Source: Leucobacter sp.
Lineage (GTDB): Bacteria > Actinomycetota > Actinomycetes > Actinomycetales > Microbacteriaceae
Direction: 5' to 3'
Assembly (NCBI GenBank): GCA_031178565.1
Contig: JAPSIU010000224.1
Location: 1 to 5,094, forward strand
DNA: 5,094 nucleotides
Shown here: positions 1 through 5,094 of the stretch, in pieces
Numbering within the stretch: position 1 is the stretch's first letter
Layout: the number at the start of each line of letters is the position of its first letter
The notes under the pieces: generated by a model
What the model was told of the DNA's origin: nothing
The model's input: only the letters and a program-made list of their open reading frames with translations
The model's database searches: none
Made by a program: the position numbers and the translations under genes

Positions 1-74
1 TCGACGACGGCGCGGGTATCACGGTATCCCATGGTGGATCCGAGCCCGCGTGTCCGGGAGCCCCGCTCGATCGT
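1..74. other. Left-edge fragment, coding status unresolved
   Basis: This stretch lies beyond the stop codon of the VWA gene and is too short to assign. On the minus strand an ATG at 32-30 opens a frame reading MGYRDTRAVV that runs off the left edge. It starts 42 bases after the VWA stop codon and could be the next gene of the same transcript, but only a weak GGA lies upstream of it. On the plus strand a frame open from base 1 ends in TAG at 76-78, overlapping the VWA stop in a CTAG, so it could equally be the tail of a convergent gene. Neither peptide shows a recognisable motif. Confidence 0.25.
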
Positions 75-89
75 CTAGGGGAGCTCCCG
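55..89 (-). terminator. Imperfect hairpin over the VWA stop codon, weak terminator candidate
   Basis: CGGGAG (55-60) pairs with CTCCCG (84-89), and CCCC (61-64) pairs with GGGG (78-81). A two-base bulge lies at 82-83 and the loop is 13 bases (65-77). The stem straddles the VWA stop codon. No T-run follows on the minus strand, so this is not a classical intrinsic terminator. High-GC actinobacteria often lack a clear U-tract, which is the only reason to keep it as a candidate. An 11-base direct repeat, CCCGCTCGATC (62-72 and 86-96), overlaps it. Confidence 0.22.
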
Positions 90-2225
90 CTCGATCAGGT
101 CCTGGAGGGCGTCCGCGATCCGCCGGGGGTCGTCGACCCGAACGCTCGTCGGCGCGAAGCGCTCCACGATCTCGTCGCTCCCGATCCCGATCCCGTAGAC
201 CCGCACACCCGCGGCGTGCAGGCGGCGGAGCGCCATCTCGGCGGCGACCGGATCGTTCGAACCGCCGTCGCCGACCAGGATCACGATGCGACGCCGCTCC
301 ACTCCGTCGCCGACGGACGGGATCCCCGCGCCGGCTCGATCGGCGGGGACACCCCCGCCGGCTTCCACGGGCGGGAAACCCGGACCGGAAGGGGTTTCCG
401 GGTGGCGCAGGCCGAGCTGCTCCGCTGCGGCTCGCAGCGCGCCTCCGTCGTTCGTCGAACCCCTGGGCGAACGGATCTCGGTGTGCATCCGCTTCCGCAC
501 GCCGTCATCGAGACCGCGCGAGAGCGGTTTGACCGTGTCGACTTCGGCGTCGAAGACGATGAGGGCGGTTCGGATGTCGAGATCGAGCGGGATGCGCGAG
601 GCGGCCTCCGCGTGGGAGGCATCGCGCTCCGCCCCGGCGAGCGCCTCGAGCATCACGAGCGCCGCGTCTGCCGCCGCGTCCGCCGCGGGCCCCTGCATCG
701 ACGCGGAGCGGTCGACCAGCAGCACGTAGTCCGTGCTCCCCGCCCGCCGCGTGCGACGGGGGCGGGCTTCTCTCCGAAGGAACGCGCTGGGGCGGGGCGA
801 TCCGGCGCGCACCTCCGCGAGCGCCCGAGCGAGCGATTCCCGATCGAGCGATTCGCCCTCCGGGACCGCACGACGGCCGGGCGCGGGGCGGTGCGCGACA
901 CGCTCGGCGATCACTCTCGCCCAGACCTCGCGCATCCGTTCGATCGGTTCGCCGAGGGCTGCGACCCGGGCGCGATAATCCGCGATTCCGGAGGCCGTCG
1001 CCCCGGATCCGGGCGCGCTCCCCCCTGTGCGCTCTCCGCGCCCCGCAGCCCGCTCGGGACGCCGAGCCCCGGCGAGTTCGATCAGGGCCTCGATGAGGGC
1101 GCCTTCCGTGGGCATGGGAGTGGGCAGGATCGTCCGCACGAATCCGGCCTGCTCCGCGGCGAACAGGTCGGCTCCCTCGGGGGCCTCGTGCCCGTCGCCG
1201 GGTCGCGCGCGATCCTCGGAGGGCGGAACGGCCTCGGCTTCGCGATCCGGGTCCCCGTCGGCCTCCTCGGCGTTCTCTCCGCCGCTGCCCGAGGGAGCGA
1301 GGTCGCCCGCGTCCGTGCCGGCCTCGTGATCCTCCGCCCCTGGCCTCCCATGCGCGTCGCCCCCGAGCCCGCGCTCGGAGACGTCGAGTACGAGCAGGCG
1401 TTCGTAGGGTGGCAGGAGGAGGGCGAGGGCTCGTTCGAAGCGCTGCAGGGCGTCTCGGGAATGATCCGGGGCGAGGACGCGCCTCAGCGGATCCACGCGC
1501 TCGCCCCCGAGCGCGACGAGGCGCTCCCACTCCTTCAGCACCTCGGGATCGGCACCGCGTCCGGTGGAGCTCGGAGATTCGACTGGCGCGAGGGTCCCCC
1601 CCCGGAGTGTGCGGGAGTCGTCGATGAGTGTGCGGGAGTCGCCGGCGAGCGTGCGGGAGTCGCCGATGAGTCCGCCGCGAAGCAGGAGGACGACCCACTG
1701 CAGGTGCCGCGGCTGCTCTTCGAGGCGTTCGGGGAGCAGCCGCTGCGCGGCGGCGACGAGATCGCCCCGCAGGCCGGGCAACGCGGCGAGAAGCTCCGCG
1801 GCCGCCTGCAGGCGCCTCACCGCGCCGAGGAGCGGGACGAGCTCGGGCCGATGCGCGGCGATCGATCGATGGCGTCTCGTCCGCTCGGGGGCAGTGCGCT
1901 CGGCGCGTACGGATTCCCAGAGCTGCAGGAGCGCGAGTGCCACCGCCTCGGCATCGGGATGGCCTCGAGAGGTATAGAAGCCGAGCCCGACACGAAGGCC
2001 CGATTCAGTCAGCTCCCAGGCATCGTCGTCGGTGACGATCACCGTGAATCCGAGCAGCGACGCCGCAACCTGAAGCCGCGCGGCCAGCTCGGGGGCGCCT
2101 GCGCTCCGCCGGCCGGCCTGCTGCTGCTCGATCCCTTGGTGCTGCTCGCTGATTTGGCGCTGCTCGCTGGCTTGGCGCTGCCGGCCCGCCCGATGCGGAG
2201 CGCTCCCCTCCGAACTCTCGACCAT
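75..2225 (-). CDS. VWA (MIDAS) domain protein, probable partner of a MoxR-like AAA+ ATPase
   Basis: This 716-residue protein has no signal peptide or obvious membrane segment and is probably cytoplasmic. Domains in order: a Gln-rich start (about 15-40) with six-residue repeats; a mostly helical region (about 45-185); three seven-residue DSRTL repeats (about 186-207); an acidic Gly/Pro/Glu/Asp-rich linker (about 280-357); a helical region (about 358-470); and a C-terminal VWA domain (about 495-716). The MIDAS is complete: D505-x-S507-x-S509 within LLVDRSASMQG, T591 in GSTNDGG, and D653 in VGDGGSND. In known MoxR/VWA, RavA/ViaA and chelatase CobN/ChlD-type systems, such C-terminal VWA subunits work with an AAA+ ATPase. 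A MoxR-like ATPase gene lies at 4147, which supports that role by inference. The ATG at 2225 is preceded directly by GAGGAG, too close for normal Shine-Dalgarno use. A -10-like TAGTGT six bases upstream suggests a leaderless message. Long antisense frames overlap this gene, but only this frame gives a recognisable domain. The client is unknown. Confidence 0.9.
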   Translation of the reverse strand: MVESSEGSAPHRAGRQRQASEQRQISEQHQGIEQQQAGRRSAGAPELAARLQVAASLLGFTVIVTDDDAWELTESGLRVGLGFYTSRGHPDAEAVALALLQLWESVRAERTAPERTRRHRSIAAHRPELVPLLGAVRRLQAAAELLAALPGLRGDLVAAAQRLLPERLEEQPRHLQWVVLLLRGGLIGDSRTLAGDSRTLIDDSRTLRGGTLAPVESPSSTGRGADPEVLKEWERLVALGGERVDPLRRVLAPDHSRDALQRFERALALLLPPYERLLVLDVSERGLGGDAHGRPGAEDHEAGTDAGDLAPSGSGGENAEEADGDPDREAEAVPPSEDRARPGDGHEAPEGADLFAAEQAGFVRTILPTPMPTEGALIEALIELAGARRPERAAGRGERTGGSAPGSGATASGIADYRARVAALGEPIERMREVWARVIAERVAHRPAPGRRAVPEGESLDRESLARALAEVRAGSPRPSAFLRREARPRRTRRAGSTDYVLLVDRSASMQGPAADAAADAALVMLEALAGAERDASHAEAASRIPLDLDIRTALIVFDAEVDTVKPLSRGLDDGVRKRMHTEIRSPRGSTNDGGALRAAAEQLGLRHPETPSGPGFPPVEAGGGVPADRAGAGIPSVGDGVERRRIVILVGDGGSNDPVAAEMALRRLHAAGVRVYGIGIGSDEIVERFAPTSVRVDDPRRIADALQDLIERELP
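1596..1603. repeat. Eight-base homopolymer (C8; G8 in the coding strand) inside the VWA gene
   Basis: This mononucleotide tract encodes the Gly-Gly just after the DSRTL repeats of the VWA protein. Adding one G would shift translation into another frame that stays open to the stop at 505-507, and the VWA domain would be lost. It is a possible slippage site in replication or sequencing. No phase variation can be shown from a single sequence. Confidence 0.6.
1606..1668 (-). repeat. Three tandem 21-bp repeats coding for seven-residue DSRTL units
   Basis: Units lie at 1606-1626, 1627-1647 and 1648-1668. They share the plus-strand core GTGCGGGAGTCG and differ at only a few bases. In the VWA protein they encode GDSRTLA, GDSRTLI and DDSRTLR at about residues 186-207. 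The unit is a multiple of three, so copy-number change keeps the frame. The repeats lie between the N-terminal helical region and the middle of the protein and probably form a flexible spacer. Confidence 0.85.
2123..2182 (-). repeat. Tandem 18-bp repeats coding for a Gln/Glu-rich six-residue unit
   Basis: Units lie at 2123-2140, 2141-2158 and 2159-2176, with a partial fourth copy beginning at 2177. They share the plus-strand core GCTGCTCG. The encoded VWA-protein N terminus reads QASEQR, QISEQH, QGIEQQ, a Q-x-x-E-Q-x pattern. The segment is low complexity and probably disordered or extended helix. The frame is preserved when copy number changes. Confidence 0.8.
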
Positions 2226-2261
2226 CTCCTCACACTATCCGGGCACCGGTCGCGACGTGCG
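2226..2261 (-). promoter_or_regulatory. Probable leaderless promoter of the VWA gene
   Basis: Read on the minus strand, a TAGTGT hexamer (2237-2232) fits the actinobacterial -10 pattern TAnnnT. It is followed by exactly six bases (GAGGAG) and then the ATG, so a transcript starting about seven bases after the -10 would begin at the start codon. A CGCACGTCGCGAC box (2261-2249) occupies the -35 region. No canonical TTGACA is seen. The same box and the same -10 spacing precede the AAA+ ATPase gene. Confidence 0.5.
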
Positions 2262-2266
2262 GGATC

Positions 2267-2413
2267 GTCACCCGACCGTTCCTACCGGCCGTCACCGGTC
2301 TGTTCCTGCTCTCCCGTCCCCCAGCCGTTCTTGCAAGCCCGCGCCCCGTCCGCTCCCGCCACCCCGTCACCTGTCCGTTCCTGACACCGTCACCCGTCCG
2401 TTTTGTAGAGTCC
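2267..2413. repeat. Degenerate intergenic tandem array, six units of about 25 bp
   Basis: Units begin at 2267, 2291, 2316, 2341, 2366 and 2389, so the spacing is 24, 25, 25, 25 and 23 bases. The 17-base core consensus is GTCACCCGTCCGTTCCT. Mismatches to it in the six copies are 1, 2, 4, 5, 1 and 3. The remaining 6-8 bases of each unit are C-rich but variable. A more degenerate seventh unit may start at 2242 (GGCACCGGTC), inside the VWA promoter. The array fills most of the space between the divergent VWA and HNH genes. The unit length is not a multiple of three and no coding frame runs through it convincingly, so it looks non-coding: a regulator-binding array or a remnant of a repeat element. 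Confidence 0.75.
2381..2411 (+). promoter_or_regulatory. Weak candidate promoter for the HNH gene
   Basis: CTGACA (2381-2386) resembles a -35 box and TAGAGT (2406-2411) fits a TAnnnT -10 box. The 19-base spacer is longer than usual. Transcription would start near 2418 and give a leader of about 47 bases. The -10 lies inside the palindrome at 2400-2423, so a protein bound there could block it. This is a pattern match only. Confidence 0.3.
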
Positions 2414-2423
2414 TCAACAAAAC
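2400..2423. promoter_or_regulatory. A/T-rich near-perfect palindrome, operator candidate
   Basis: GTTTTGT (2400-2406) and ACAAAAC (2417-2423) are perfect inverted arms, and GAG (2408-2410) pairs with CTC (2413-2415) inside them. Ten of twelve symmetric pairs match over 24 bp. It stands out as A/T-rich in a GC-rich window. No T-run follows on either strand, which argues against a terminator. Its overlap with the candidate -10 of the HNH gene suggests an operator, but a remnant of a mobile-element end is also possible. Confidence 0.5.
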
Positions 2424-2425
2424 TC

Positions 2426-2448
2426 CGCTCGAAATCTTGGATCGAGCG
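2426..2448 (+). other. Hairpin in the HNH gene leader
   Basis: CGCTCGA (2426-2432) pairs perfectly with TCGAGCG (2442-2448) around a nine-base loop. It would lie in the 5' leader and end eight bases before the AGGAG ribosome-binding site. It could affect translation or message stability, or be a second protein-binding site next to the palindrome at 2400-2423. Confidence 0.4.
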
Positions 2449-2456
2449 CACCCCGT

Positions 2457-2461
2457 AGGAG
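2457..2461 (+). promoter_or_regulatory. Ribosome-binding site for the HNH gene
   Basis: AGGAG sits three bases before the GTG at 2465, a short spacing. The alternative in-frame ATG at 2498 has GGAG at 2481-2484, thirteen bases away, a long spacing. Neither is ideal. The stronger AGGAG is why the GTG start was preferred. Confidence 0.45.
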
Positions 2462-2464
2462 CCC

Positions 2465-3997
2465 GTGAATGTCAGTGGTCGGAGATTGACTGTACCCATG
2501 GAACCCCGAACCGACCTCCGACCCGCAGCCGTCGCCGCTCTCGACTCGATCCTGAGCGGCCTCGAGCTTCTGGAACGACGGGCGCGGGCCATCGAGGCGA
2601 ACCGTCTCGAGCTCCTCACCGGCATCCTCGGTCTCGTACAGCATCCGAACCGCTCGTCTTCGTTGGCGCGAAGCAGCGAACTCGCTCATCGCGCGGTCCG
2701 CGCCGAGATCGGTGTCGCGCTCGGGCTGAGCGAGTACGCGGTCGATGCGCAGCTCGCTCTCGCGTTCTCCCTCACGCATCACTACGAGCAGGCCCACCTC
2801 GTACTGGAGTCCGGTGACATCTCCCTCGCACACGCCCGCGTGATCGTGGACGCCGGAACCGTGATCGGTGCGGGAGACGAGTCCCACGTCCGTCAGCGGC
2901 GCGCCGCGTACGAGAGCGCGGTGCTGGAGCACGCCGTGCGGGAGAACCCGGCCAGACTCCGTCCGATCGCAAGGCGGCTGGCGGAGCACTATGCGGAACA
3001 ACCCATCGACGAACGCCACTCCGAGGCTGTCAAGCTCCGCCGCGTGACCGTGACCGACCACGAGGACGGCATGGCCGATCTGACCGCGCATCTCCCGGCC
3101 GTCGAGGCGCACGCGATCTACGATCGCCTCACCCGGATGGGGCGACGCGTGAAGCTTGCCGGCCGCGTTTGCGAAGCCGAACGCGCCGCTCATGCCGAGA
3201 GCATCACCGCGGTCGACGCAAAAACCGCATCCGATGCGCCCGACCCGGCCGAGATGCGCGATGCACGCGGGATCGACGCGATCCGCACCGATGTCTTCTC
3301 CGACCTTCTTCTCGCTGGCGAGGGCACGATGCTCGCGGGGACGGGACTCGAGGCGATCCGCGGCCGGGTGCAGGTGACGGTTCCGATCGATGAACTCCTC
3401 CGGGCACGGAAGGAACCGCCTACCTCCTCCCCCTCCGCGTACCCACCCGCGTCCTCATCCTCATCACCGTCGTTCCTCACCGCGCACGGCCCGATCCCGG
3501 CTGAGAGCGCCCGGATCCTCGCCGGAACCGCCTTCCACTGGGACGCCGTCGTCGCGCGGGCGGAGACCGGAGACGTGCTCGCGGTCGACACGTACCGACC
3601 CACAGAGGCCATGCGCAGACACCTCTGCGCTCGCGACATCCACTGCCGCTTCCCCGGCTGCCGCGCTCCGCTGTCCCGCTGCGACCTCGACCACACCGTG
3701 GACGCCGCGTTCGGCGGCGCGACCGCGATCGATAATCTGTCCGCCCTCTGTCGCGGACACCACACCCTCAAACATCACACCGGCTGGGGAGTCGAACAGC
3801 GCGGGAACGGGGTACTCGAGTGGAGAAGCCCCGCAGGCCGGACATATACCGACCGACCGCCGAGTCGCGTCCACTTCCGGGCCGTCGCCGACACGGAGCC
3901 GCCCGGGTCCTGCGGGTCGCGCCGGCGAAGTTCTCCGGTACGAGAACCGGTGCCGACGCCCACTGCGCCTCTCGACGATGGCGCCCATCCTTTCTGA
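2465..3997 (+). CDS. DUF222 domain-containing HNH endonuclease-family protein (13E12 type)
   Basis: This 510-residue protein matches the usual length and order of the DUF222/HNH family, which is multicopy in many actinobacteria and includes the mycobacterial REP13E12 proteins. The N-terminal DUF222 region covers about residues 20-310. A Ser/Pro-rich linker follows (about 317-347). The HNH domain spans about 390-440: CRFPGC (C394, C399), CDLDHT (C406, D409, H410), FGGAT (416-420), N424 in DNLSALC, and CRGHH..KHH (C429, H432, H433, H437, H438). This is the ββα-metal nuclease fold, with H410 the likely catalytic general base and the cysteines likely zinc ligands. The domain looks intact, so cleavage activity is plausible, but the target and cellular role of the family are poorly known. 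The start is GTG 2465, or ATG 2498 giving 499 residues. The gene lies between the VWA and AAA+ genes and may be an insertion there. There is no membrane segment. Confidence 0.92.
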   Translation: MNVSGRRLTVPMEPRTDLRPAAVAALDSILSGLELLERRARAIEANRLELLTGILGLVQHPNRSSSLARSSELAHRAVRAEIGVALGLSEYAVDAQLALAFSLTHHYEQAHLVLESGDISLAHARVIVDAGTVIGAGDESHVRQRRAAYESAVLEHAVRENPARLRPIARRLAEHYAEQPIDERHSEAVKLRRVTVTDHEDGMADLTAHLPAVEAHAIYDRLTRMGRRVKLAGRVCEAERAAHAESITAVDAKTASDAPDPAEMRDARGIDAIRTDVFSDLLLAGEGTMLAGTGLEAIRGRVQVTVPIDELLRARKEPPTSSPSAYPPASSSSSPSFLTAHGPIPAESARILAGTAFHWDAVVARAETGDVLAVDTYRPTEAMRRHLCARDIHCRFPGCRAPLSRCDLDHTVDAAFGGATAIDNLSALCRGHHTLKHHTGWGVEQRGNGVLEWRSPAGRTYTDRPPSRVHFRAVADTEPPGSCGSRRRSSPVREPVPTPTAPLDDGAHPF

Positions 3998-4008
3998 AAC
4001 CAGGGCAC

Positions 4009-4097
4009 CCGCATGCTCTGAGCGCATGGCGCGGCGACCGCGCGGAGTGGAGGCTCGGAACCGCTTGCACAATCGGCTCGAAACCGGCCGCATGCTC
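4009..4097. repeat. 10-bp direct repeat flanking the HNH-AAA gap
   Basis: CCGCATGCTC occurs at 4009-4018 and again at 4088-4097, both within the 149-bp gap between the HNH and AAA+ genes. The core GCATGC is itself palindromic. It may be chance, a pair of binding sites, or the scar of a rearrangement. Confidence 0.35.
4029..4043 (+). terminator. GC-rich hairpin downstream of the HNH gene
   Basis: GCGCGG (4029-4034) and CCGCGC (4038-4043) form a perfect six-bp stem with a three-base CGA loop, 31 bases past the HNH stop codon. No T-run follows. It is a possible actinobacterial-style terminator separating the HNH gene from the AAA+ gene, but stems of this size are common in such GC-rich DNA. Confidence 0.3.
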
Positions 4098-4109
4098 CGC
4101 TTGAGACGC

Positions 4110-4146
4110 CGCACGCGCGACTCGCCGTGCGTGGTAGCGTGACGAC
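4110..4146 (+). promoter_or_regulatory. Probable leaderless promoter of the AAA+ ATPase gene
   Basis: TAGCGT (4135-4140) fits the TAnnnT -10 pattern and is followed by six bases (GACGAC) and then the ATG at 4147, so transcription would begin at the start codon. There is no Shine-Dalgarno sequence in front of the ATG. The -35 region holds the box CGCACGCGCGAC (4110-4121), which recurs in front of the VWA gene. CGCACG (4110-4115) is also half of an inverted repeat with CGTGCG (4126-4131), a possible operator directly upstream of the -10. Confidence 0.5.
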
Positions 4147-5094
4147 ATGCTGCCCAGCGACGCCGATCCCGTCCTCGTCGAGGCTCAGGAACTCGCGTAC
4201 GAGGCCCGCCGCGTGCGCGAGGCCATCCTCGCCGATCAGCGCTCGATCGCCGATGGGGGACGCCCGCTCGCCCACACGGAACATGCCCCCGCCGGCGCGG
4301 TGAGCCCGCCCGACACTGATGAGATGCTCGCCCTCCGCGCTCGGCTCGCGGGATCCGCGGTCGAACTGGAAGTGCTCGCGCTCGAGGCGCCCGCACCTCT
4401 CCGGCCAGGCATCCGCGACCTCGCGCGCCTCCGAGAGCGGCTCGAGCGCCTGCTCGCGGACCCGGCGCTCCGCAGGCTCATCGAGGAGGCTCTCGACGAG
4501 CGGGCGGCGCTGCTCAGGATCGTGGCCCACGCGCGCCGATCCGATGCCGAGCAGGCCGAGATTCTGGACGAGGCAGACGCGATCGTCCGGCGGGCCGTCT
4601 CGAGCGGTCGTTCCCTGACTCGCGGCGAGTCCGCGCGAGTACAGGAGCTCCGTGCTGGAACCACGAACGCCTCGGGCCGAGCCGGGCACGGAACCGCGGC
4701 TGCGGCACGCCGGGAGTGGGAGGACGCGATCACCACGGCGGCGATCCGCGACGGCGTGCTCGACTCGCTGGGAGCGCTGCGTCTGCGCGAGGCGCGCGAA
4801 CAGCTGCGGGCCGGTCTGCTGATGACCGACCAGATGCGCCGCATCATCTCGGAATCGCTTCCGGCGCTCCTGCGCGGCGATCCCGTGCTGCTGCTCGGCG
4901 AGACCGGCGGAGCGAAGACCGCACTCGCCGAGCATCTCTCCCGCCGGGGCGCCCGCCGCGAGCCCGAACTCGTCTCCGGCTACGGCGACATCACGAGCGC
5001 TCAGGTGATCGGCGCCCACGAGCTCCGAGCCGAGGGCGGCGCGACGGTGAGCGTGTTCGTCCCCGGCCCGCTGCTCCGTGCCATGACCGAGGGC
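4147..5094 (+). CDS. MoxR/AAA_5-like AAA+ ATPase, partial (C terminus beyond the window)
   Basis: The frame is open from ATG 4147 to the right edge: 316 residues with no stop. Residues 1 to about 235 form a charged, mainly helical N-terminal region with coiled-coil-like Leu/Arg/Glu stretches (about 65-150). The AAA+ core begins near 240. Walker A is GETGGAKT (251-258; K257, T258), followed by SGYGDIT (277-283) and FVPGPLLRAMTEG (304-316). The last segment matches the PGPL..A...G element that precedes Walker B in MoxR and midasin-like AAA_5 ATPases. Walker B, sensors and arginine finger lie outside the window. MoxR-type ATPases use ATP to remodel or mature partner proteins, often with a VWA protein. 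The VWA protein at 75-2225 is the obvious candidate, and the shared promoter pattern agrees. The usual last Gly of the P-loop is Ala256, as also seen in RavA-type P-loops. The long N-terminal extension sets it apart from short MoxR proteins. The substrate is unknown. Confidence 0.88.
   Translation, partial: MLPSDADPVLVEAQELAYEARRVREAILADQRSIADGGRPLAHTEHAPAGAVSPPDTDEMLALRARLAGSAVELEVLALEAPAPLRPGIRDLARLRERLERLLADPALRRLIEEALDERAALLRIVAHARRSDAEQAEILDEADAIVRRAVSSGRSLTRGESARVQELRAGTTNASGRAGHGTAAAARREWEDAITTAAIRDGVLDSLGALRLREAREQLRAGLLMTDQMRRIISESLPALLRGDPVLLLGETGGAKTALAEHLSRRGARREPELVSGYGDITSAQVIGAHELRAEGGATVSVFVPGPLLRAMTEG

Noticed and set aside
505..1698. 397-residue minus-strand frame inside the VWA gene
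   Set aside because: An Arg/Ala/Gly-rich shadow frame typical of GC-rich DNA. Relevant only as the frame reached if the G8 tract gains one base.
2226..2231. GAGGAG as Shine-Dalgarno sequence of the VWA gene
   Set aside because: It touches the ATG with zero spacing, too close for normal pairing. The -10-like TAGTGT immediately upstream fits a leaderless start better.
216..2384. 722-residue plus-strand open frame antisense to the VWA gene
   Set aside because: It has no recognisable domain, runs through the tandem array, and mirrors a gene with a complete MIDAS motif. Long antisense frames are expected at this GC content.
2267..2413. Reading the tandem array as a CRISPR
   Set aside because: The copies abut at 23-25 bases with only 6-8 variable bases between cores and drift in sequence. 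There are no spacers of normal length and no cas genes in the window.
2414..3193. 259-residue minus-strand frame opposite the HNH gene
   Set aside because: Antisense to the DUF222 region and without a recognisable motif. The plus-strand protein is clearly family-like.
4101..4106. TTGAGA as -35 box of the AAA+ gene
   Set aside because: It is 28 bases from the TAGCGT -10-like hexamer, far beyond the usual 16-19 base spacing.
3775..5019. 414-residue minus-strand open frame spanning the end of the HNH gene, the gap and the AAA+ gene
   Set aside because: It is antisense to both the HNH histidines and the Walker A motif and crosses an intergenic gap. Its translation shows no domain.

Overview
The window is uniformly GC-rich, with strong G/C third-position bias and long spurious open frames on both strands. 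It carries a DUF222/13E12-type HNH protein, a family abundant in Actinomycetota, and two genes that look leaderless. Together these suggest a high-GC actinobacterium. A Microbacteriaceae-like host is a guess from general style, not a proven assignment.

Layout, left to right. Bases 1-74 are an edge fragment with no certain gene. A large minus-strand gene (75-2225) encodes a 716-residue protein with a C-terminal von Willebrand factor A (VWA) domain and a complete MIDAS metal site. Bases 2226-2464 separate this gene from a divergent plus-strand gene. They hold the VWA gene promoter, a degenerate tandem array of about 25-bp units, an A/T-rich palindrome and a leader hairpin. The plus-strand gene (2465-3997) encodes a DUF222 plus HNH endonuclease-family protein. 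After a 149-bp gap, a second plus-strand gene starts at 4147 and runs off the right edge. It encodes a MoxR/AAA_5-like AAA+ ATPase whose Walker A lies at residues 251-258.

How the genes may work together. MoxR-type AAA+ ATPases commonly act with VWA/MIDAS proteins, the ATPase remodelling a client and the VWA protein serving as metal-dependent adaptor. The VWA and AAA genes are therefore the likely functional pair, even though they are on opposite strands and separated by the HNH gene. Supporting this, their start regions look alike. Each has a TAGYGT -10-like hexamer exactly six bases before the ATG, and a nearly identical CGCACG(T)CGCGAC box about 25-37 bases before the ATG. The HNH gene lacks this arrangement and may be an insertion between two co-regulated genes. 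This is inference and needs comparison with related genomes.
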